NCBI GenBank assembly: GCA_031287655.1
Contig: JAITSR010000099.1
Coordinates: 1-5,719 of the forward strand
DNA length: 5,719 bases
Source of the DNA: Clostridiales bacterium
GTDB lineage: Bacteria > Bacillota > Clostridia > WRLR01
Reading direction: 5' to 3'
The notes under the pieces are model-generated. The model was not told where the DNA came from. It was given only the letters and a program-made list of their open reading frames with translations, and did no database searches. Both the position numbers and the translations under genes were made by a program. Each line of letters starts with the position of its first letter. The first letter of the stretch is position 1. Positions 1 to 5,719 of the stretch are shown here, in pieces.

Positions 1-377
1 TACTTAAACAGCTTCTCTTGACTGAGAATCAGCTTTGCGGTAAAAACCCCATGCGATGTCAAGGCGATTACGCCGTTGGGCTTAATAATGCGGAGATATT
101 GCGACCACAAGCGGTCAAGGGGGATATAACTGTCCCAAGCGTTCTGAGTCATACCATACGGCAAATCGCAGAGAATCATATCAATCGAGCTGTTAGGGAT
201 GTCCTTCATTTTTTCGAGACAATCCGCCTCAAATACTCGATTCAACAGATCGTTTATATCTAACGGAACTTCGCGCTTATATTTCGGGAGCGCAACAACT
301 GCGGCAGCAAATAAATCAAGCTGTTGTTGCTGTATTGTCGTATCAACTTCGAGGGTTTTTTTATTCGCAAGAGGCAT
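1..377 (-). CDS. Site-specific DNA methyltransferase (N6-adenine or N4-cytosine), N-terminal part, cut by window edge
   Basis: Reading the minus strand from an ATG at 377 gives 125 uninterrupted codons up to the left edge, with no stop, so the gene continues outside the window. Seen: residues 46-60 (NRVFEADCLEKMKDI) resemble the usual opening of this family. Residues 66-75 (DMILCDLPYG) form catalytic motif IV, and an IIKPNG element at 97-102 is followed by a VFTAKLI segment. Known: in beta-class amino-methyltransferases motif IV lies near the N terminus, while the target-recognition region and the SAM-binding FxGxG motif come later, so those parts are missing here. The enzyme would transfer a methyl group from SAM to the exocyclic amino group of adenine or cytosine. 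Motif IV reads DLPY rather than DPPY, a variant I recall from phage-type enzymes of Bacillota. Residues 1-45 are an N-terminal extension with a QQQQ run that I do not recognise. G+C is far below that of uvrA, suggesting acquisition by transfer. Specificity, and whether it is a solitary or restriction-linked enzyme, cannot be told. Confidence 0.87.
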   Translation of the reverse strand, partial: MPLANKKTLEVDTTIQQQQLDLFAAAVVALPKYKREVPLDINDLLNRVFEADCLEKMKDIPNSSIDMILCDLPYGMTQNAWDSYIPLDRLWSQYLRIIKPNGVIALTSHGVFTAKLILSQEKLFK

Positions 378-382
378 TGATT

Positions 383-388
383 TCACCT
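383..388 (-). promoter_or_regulatory. Ribosome binding site of the methyltransferase gene
   Basis: On the minus strand AGGTGA lies 5 bases before the ATG at 377. It is a good Shine-Dalgarno match and fixes this ATG as the start. The TGA inside it also closes an upstream open frame, an arrangement typical of translationally coupled genes. Confidence 0.7.
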
Positions 389-478
389 AACTTTCTGCGA
401 TGGCTGGTATTCAACATCACGGGATAACTCCATAATGTCGCCGGATTGCGGGAACCCGGCGCCCCTGACAATAGGCGC
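383..478 (-). other. Open frame after the uvrA stop, possibly the 3' remnant of a lost gene
   Basis: After the uvrA TAG (479-481) the same frame stays open for 31 codons and ends at a TGA (383-385) that sits in the methyltransferase Shine-Dalgarno sequence. The last part reads GDIMELSRDVEYQPSQKVR; an ATG at 433 within it would give 16 residues but has no convincing ribosome binding site. The final 50 bases have the lower G+C and codon choice of the methyltransferase rather than of uvrA. It may be the tail of a gene that once preceded the methyltransferase and was cut off by an insertion or rearrangement. Thirty-one stop-free codons can also arise by chance, so the call is weak. I do not recognise the peptide. 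Confidence 0.25.
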
Positions 479-479
479 C
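439..479 (-). other. Two overlapping GC-rich inverted repeats at the uvrA 3' end
   Basis: One hairpin pairs CGCCGG (439-444) with CCGGCG (456-461) around an 11-base loop. The other pairs GGCGCC (458-463) with GGCGCC (474-479) around a 10-base loop and touches the uvrA stop codon. They share bases 458-461, so only one can form at a time. Neither is followed by a T-run in the direction of transcription, so neither is a standard intrinsic terminator. They could slow polymerase or protect the 3' end of the uvrBA mRNA, or be incidental to the high G+C. Confidence 0.25.
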
Positions 480-3400
480 TACCGCCCCCGCTTTTTCAGT
501 CCGCGCCGCGGTACGGCGGCTGTGGCTGCCGCGGCCGCCTTGGCCGCCGCCGTTTTATTTGCGGCGGTCGTCTCGGGCGCTGCCGCCGAGGATGCGGCGG
601 TGGCGGCTCCGGGCGCCGCGGCCTCGCCGGTCCCGGTGCGCAGGCCGTTTTGCGCGAGGACCGGTTTTAGGTAGCGGCCCGTGAAGGAAGCCTCGTTTTC
701 GCAGACCTCCTCGGGCGGACCCTCGGCGACGATGTAGCCGCCTTCGTTCCCGCCTTCAGGGCCGAGGTCGATGATGTAGTCCGCGATTTTGATCATGTCC
801 AAATTGTGCTCGATCACAACGACCGTGTTGCCCGACTCGACGAAGCGCGTGAGAATTTCGGTCAGCCGGTGGACGTCCGCGACGTGAAGGCCGGTCGTCG
901 GCTCGTCCAGAATGTAGAGCGTGCTGCCGGTGCTGCGCTTTGAGAGCTCCGTCGCGAGCTTGACGCGCTGCGCCTCGCCGCCCGAGAGCGTCGTCGACGG
1001 CTGGCCGAGCTTGACGTACCCGAGCCCGACGTCATAGAGCGTCTGAATTTTGCCCGCGATCCGCGGGATATTTTTGAAATATTCGATCGCGTCCTCGATC
1101 GTCATATCGAGCACGTCCGCGATGTTCCGGTCCTTATAGCGCACCTCGAGCGTCTCGCGGTTGTAGCGCTTGCCCTTGCAGACCTCGCACGGCACATAGA
1201 CGTCCGGCAGGAAGTGCATTTCGATCTTGATGATCCCGTCGCCCCGGCAGGCCTCGCAGCGCCCGCCCTTGACGTTGAAGCTGAACCGGCCGTTGCGGTA
1301 GCCGCGCGTCTTGGCCTCGTTCGTCCCGGCGAACACCTCGCGGATCATGTCGAACACGCCGGTGTAAGTCGCGGGGTTCGAGCGCGGCGTCCTGCCGATC
1401 GGGGACTGGTCGATGTTGATGACTTTGTCGAGATGCGCGATCCCCTCGATCGAGTCGTGCTCTCCCGCGTGCAGCTTCGCGTAGTTCAGCTGGGCCGCGA
1501 GCCGCTTGTACAGAATTTCGTTTACGAGCGAGCTCTTGCCCGAGCCGGAGACGCCGGTCACGCATGTAAACAGGCCGACCGGGAAGCGCACCGTGAGGTC
1601 TTTCAAGTTGTTCTCGCGCGCGCCGACGACCGTCAGCCACTTGCCGTTCGGCCGCCTGCGCCGCTCCGGCACCTCAATCCGCTTCGCCCCGGTCAGGTAC
1701 TGGCCCGTCAGGGAACTTTCGCAGCGCTTGATCTCGTCGATACTTCCCTCGCAGATGATTTGGCCGCCGTGGACGCCCGCGCCCGGCCCCATGTCGATGA
1801 TGTGGTCCGCGGCGTACATCGTGTCCTCGTCATGCTCGACGACGATCAGCGTGTTGCCGAGGTCGCGCAGGCGTTTTAGCGTCGCGAGCAGCTTGTCGTT
1901 GTCGCGCTGGTGGAGCCCGATGCTCGGCTCGTCGAGAATGTAGAGCACGCCCATCAGCCCGGAACCGATCTGCGTCGCGAGCCGGATCCGCTGCGCCTCG
2001 CCGCCCGAGAGCGTCGCCGCGGCCCGCGCGAGGTCGAGGTAAGAAAGCCCGACGTCCGCGAGAAAGCCGACGCGCGTGATGATCTCCTTCAAGATTTGCC
2101 GCGCGATCAAGTGCTGCCGCTCCGTGAGCTCAATCGTCTCAAAAAAGCCGCGCAGCTCGCCGACCGGCATCCGCGAGAGCTCGGCTATGCTGCGGTCGCA
2201 GACCGTGACCGCGAGACTCTCCTTTTTGAGGCGTTCGCCGTTGCACTCGGGGCAGGGATTCGTACTCATGAAGCTCTCGTAATACTGCTTCATCGAGTCC
2301 GACTGCGTTTCCTTGTAGCGCCGCTCCATGCTGTTGACGATGCCCTCGAACGTGCTCATAAAAGAGCCGCTGCCGTATTCGCGGTCGTATTCGACGCGGA
2401 TGCGCGTCGAGCCCGTTCCAAAGAGGATCAGGTCGACCACGCTCTTGGGCAGGTCGCAGACCGGCGTGTCGAGGCTGAAATGGTAGTGCTTTGCGAGCGC
2501 GTCGACATACATGCGCGAGTAGTTGTCCGGGCTTTCAAGGTTCCAGCCGCCGACCGCGAGCGCGCCCTGCGACAAAGAGAGCGTCTTGTCGCGGAACACG
2601 AGCTCCGGATCGATCTTCATCAGCGTGCCGAGTCCGCTGCAATTCGGGCACGCGCCGAACGGGTTGTTGAACGAGAACATGCGCGGGGCGATCTCGGGGA
2701 TGCTGACGCCGCAGTCGGCGCACGCGAAGTTCTGGCTGAACGTGAGCTCCCGCGCCCCTGCCCCTCCGGTCTCGTCGGCCGTGACGTCGACGACCGCGAG
2801 GCCGCCCGAGAGGCGCAGCACGGTTTCGAGCGAGTCCGTGAGCCTCTTTTGCACGCCGTCGCGGATGATCAGGCGGTCGACGACGATCTCGATCGTGTGC
2901 TTTTTCTTCTTGTCGAGCGCGATCTCGTCGTTGATGTCATAAATTTCACCGTCGACGCGCAGGCGCACGAACCCGCCGTGCCGGGCTTCCTCGATCAGCT
3001 TTGTGTACTCGCCCTTCCGGCCGCGCACGACCGGGGCGAGCAGTTGGATTCGCTTGCCTTCGCCGAGCGATAGGATCGCGTCAACCATCTGGTCGACCGT
3101 CTGCTGCGCGATCTCCTTGCCGCAGACCGGGCAGTGCGGCGTCCCGACCCTCGCGAACAGCAGGCGGAAGTAGTCGTATATCTCCGTGACGGTGCCGACC
3201 GTCGAACGCGGGTTGCGGCTCGTCGTCTTCTGGTCGATCGAAATCGCGGGGGAAAGCCCCTCAATGTAGTCGACATCCGGCTTTTCCATCTGCCCGAGGA
3301 ACATCCGGGCGTAGGACGACAGCGACTCGACGTAGCGGCGCTGCCCTTCCGCGTAGATCGTATCAAACGCGAGCGAGGACTTGCCGGAGCCGGAGAGCCC

Positions 3401-3496
3401 TGTGATCACGACGAGCTTGTTGCGCGGAATGTCGATGTCGATGTTCTTCAGATTGTGCTCCCGGGCCCCTTTGATGCTGATATTCTCTGTTTCCAC
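479..3496 (-). CDS. uvrA: Excinuclease ABC subunit A (UvrA), with an unusual Ala-rich C-terminal tail
   Basis: UvrA is the DNA-damage sensor of nucleotide excision repair, an ABC-type ATPase that dimerises, binds distorted DNA and loads UvrB. Of 1005 residues, the first ABC half has Walker A GLSGSGKS (33-40), signature LSGGEAQRIRLA (496-507) and Walker B LYILDEPSIGLH (518-529). The second half has Walker A GVSGSGKS (648-655), signature LSGGEAQRVKLA (837-848) and Walker B LYILDEPTTGLH (860-871). Cysteine pairs fit zinc modules: C259/C262 with C283/C286, and C747/C750 with C770/C773. Further CxxC pairs stand at C122/C125 and C415/C418. All catalytic motifs are intact. The start is GTG at 3496, because homology begins at ISIKGAREHNLKN and no in-frame ATG lies nearby; the ribosome site is weak (GGAAG at 3504-3508, or AGAGGG at 3511-3516). 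The family normally ends soon after FTGRYLKPVL (938-947), around 940-960 residues. Here a further run, about 949-1005, is rich in Ala, Thr and Gly and ends in PRRGLKKRGR. The gene lies 57 bases after uvrB without a visible terminator, so the two are probably one transcript. Confidence 0.98.
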   Translation of the reverse strand: METENISIKGAREHNLKNIDIDIPRNKLVVITGLSGSGKSSLAFDTIYAEGQRRYVESLSSYARMFLGQMEKPDVDYIEGLSPAISIDQKTTSRNPRSTVGTVTEIYDYFRLLFARVGTPHCPVCGKEIAQQTVDQMVDAILSLGEGKRIQLLAPVVRGRKGEYTKLIEEARHGGFVRLRVDGEIYDINDEIALDKKKKHTIEIVVDRLIIRDGVQKRLTDSLETVLRLSGGLAVVDVTADETGGAGARELTFSQNFACADCGVSIPEIAPRMFSFNNPFGACPNCSGLGTLMKIDPELVFRDKTLSLSQGALAVGGWNLESPDNYSRMYVDALAKHYHFSLDTPVCDLPKSVVDLILFGTGSTRIRVEYDREYGSGSFMSTFEGIVNSMERRYKETQSDSMKQYYESFMSTNPCPECNGERLKKESLAVTVCDRSIAELSRMPVGELRGFFETIELTERQHLIARQILKEIITRVGFLADVGLSYLDLARAAATLSGGEAQRIRLATQIGSGLMGVLYILDEPSIGLHQRDNDKLLATLKRLRDLGNTLIVVEHDEDTMYAADHIIDMGPGAGVHGGQIICEGSIDEIKRCESSLTGQYLTGAKRIEVPERRRRPNGKWLTVVGARENNLKDLTVRFPVGLFTCVTGVSGSGKSSLVNEILYKRLAAQLNYAKLHAGEHDSIEGIAHLDKVINIDQSPIGRTPRSNPATYTGVFDMIREVFAGTNEAKTRGYRNGRFSFNVKGGRCEACRGDGIIKIEMHFLPDVYVPCEVCKGKRYNRETLEVRYKDRNIADVLDMTIEDAIEYFKNIPRIAGKIQTLYDVGLGYVKLGQPSTTLSGGEAQRVKLATELSKRSTGSTLYILDEPTTGLHVADVHRLTEILTRFVESGNTVVVIEHNLDMIKIADYIIDLGPEGGNEGGYIVAEGPPEEVCENEASFTGRYLKPVLAQNGLRTGTGEAAAPGAATAASSAAAPETTAANKTAAAKAAAAATAAVPRRGLKKRGR

Positions 3497-3553
3497 GATT
3501 ATGCTTCCAACCCTCTCTTGAACTCTTTGCCTATCCGCCCAAAACCGCCGGGT

Positions 3554-5563
<2,010 letters not shown>

Positions 5564-5567
5564 ATAT

Positions 5568-5651
5568 TGACCATTCCTTTCTGCGAAAGGCACAAAACGG
5601 CATGAAACTTATGCTGTGCCTTTCACCTATACCCCCATGCCGGAATGGTCA
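5568..5651 (-). promoter_or_regulatory. Nested inverted repeats in the uvrB leader, covering its ribosome binding site
   Basis: Two perfect 10-base inverted repeats are nested. The outer one pairs TGACCATTCC (5568-5577) with GGAATGGTCA (5642-5651). The inner one pairs GAAAGGCACA (5585-5594) with TGTGCCTTTC (5615-5624), is extended by GCAT/ATGC (5600-5603 with 5611-5614), and has a 5-base one-sided bulge and a 7-base loop. In the uvrB transcript the outer stem would include the GGA of the Shine-Dalgarno sequence and end 4 bases before the start codon. No T-run follows on either strand, so it is not an intrinsic terminator. A translational control element, an mRNA-stabilising structure or a small palindromic repeat element all fit. 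The repeats are seen directly; any function is inferred. Confidence 0.5.
5575..5580 (-). promoter_or_regulatory. Ribosome binding site of uvrB
   Basis: AAAGGA on the minus strand lies 11 bases before the ATG at 5563, slightly farther than ideal. It supports that ATG over the upstream in-frame GTG at 5593, which would lie upstream of this site. Its GGA belongs to one arm of the outer inverted repeat described for 5568-5651, so it could be hidden when that stem forms. Confidence 0.65.
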
Positions 5652-5660
5652 TAGGGGAGT

Positions 5661-5717
5661 GATGAGGGGGGGAACCCCTCTCATCTTCAGTGAAGGAAGG
5701 GGGACTCGGGGGGAACC
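5661..5717. repeat. G/C-run block with a direct repeat and a hairpin, candidate intergenic repeat element
   Basis: The 10-mer GGGGGGAACC occurs twice, at 5667-5676 and 5708-5717. A hairpin pairs GAGGGG (5664-5669) with CCCCTC (5675-5680), extended by GAT (5661-5663) with ATC (5683-5685) across a 2-base bulge. A short palindrome CTTCAGTGAAG lies at 5685-5695. The composition is unlike the coding regions. The block probably continues past the right edge and may be a copy of a dispersed intergenic repeat, but the window alone cannot show this. Confidence 0.4.
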
Positions 5718-5719
5718 AT

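Noticed and set aside
381..389. The word TAGGTGAAA (minus strand) shared with 5621-5629 upstream of uvrB
   Set aside because: A shared 9-mer within 5.7 kb is expected many times by chance, and the surrounding sequence does not match.
435..674. Plus-strand Ala-rich open frame opposite the uvrA tail
   Set aside because: It is the complement of the GCN-rich tail and has no ribosome binding site. The low-complexity composition is a by-product of the repeat.
3497..3553. Possible terminator or promoter between uvrB and uvrA
   Set aside because: No stable hairpin with a T-run and no clear -35/-10 pair is present, so the gap fits an intra-operon spacer.
5626..5652. Possible uvrB promoter, ATGACC (-35) and TATAGG (-10) on the minus strand
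   Set aside because: Each element matches the consensus at only four of six bases and the spacing is 15 bases, too weak to call.
5654..5713. Four G-runs that might form a G-quadruplex on the plus strand
   Set aside because: One loop would be 26 bases long. The runs are better explained by the direct repeat and hairpin.

Overview
The window carries the nucleotide-excision-repair pair uvrB-uvrA, both read on the minus strand (uvrB at the right, uvrA after it), followed by the first 125 codons of a DNA methyltransferase gene that runs off the left edge. All three genes point the same way. The uvrB-then-uvrA order with a 57-base gap, plus the detailed protein sequence (for example UvrA TTSRNPRSTVGTVTEIYDY and UvrB [20 protein letters not shown]), resembles Bacillota. 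The high G+C (about 65% in a sampled line of uvrA, bases 1201-1260) suggests a G+C-rich member of the Clostridia, such as a gut Oscillospiraceae-like lineage. That placement is inference, not something the window proves.

From right to left: 5564-5719 is a non-coding leader upstream of uvrB with a C-rich repeat-like block (5661-5717) and a nested inverted-repeat structure (5568-5651) that reaches into the uvrB ribosome binding site. uvrB occupies 3554-5563 with an ATG start, and uvrA occupies 479-3496 with a GTG start. The 57 bases between them show no terminator, so co-transcription is likely. uvrA ends in an unusual Ala-rich, basic-ended tail of about 57 residues. The 101 bases 378-478 hold two weak, mutually exclusive GC hairpins, a stretch that stays open in the uvrA frame beyond its stop, and a good Shine-Dalgarno sequence for the next gene. 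The methyltransferase start (1-377) is clearly poorer in G+C (about 44% by hand count over 1-360) and looks like mobile-element or prophage cargo next to the core repair genes.

UvrA and UvrB work as one machine. The UvrA dimer scans DNA for bulky lesions and loads UvrB, which verifies the damage with its helicase-like motor and beta-hairpin and then recruits UvrC (not in this window) through its C-terminal UVR domain. The methyltransferase has no evident functional link to repair. I found no tRNA, rRNA, CRISPR array, transposase or integrase. I see no clearly new biological system; the points most worth a second look are the structured uvrB leader, the UvrA tail, and the junction between uvrA and the methyltransferase.
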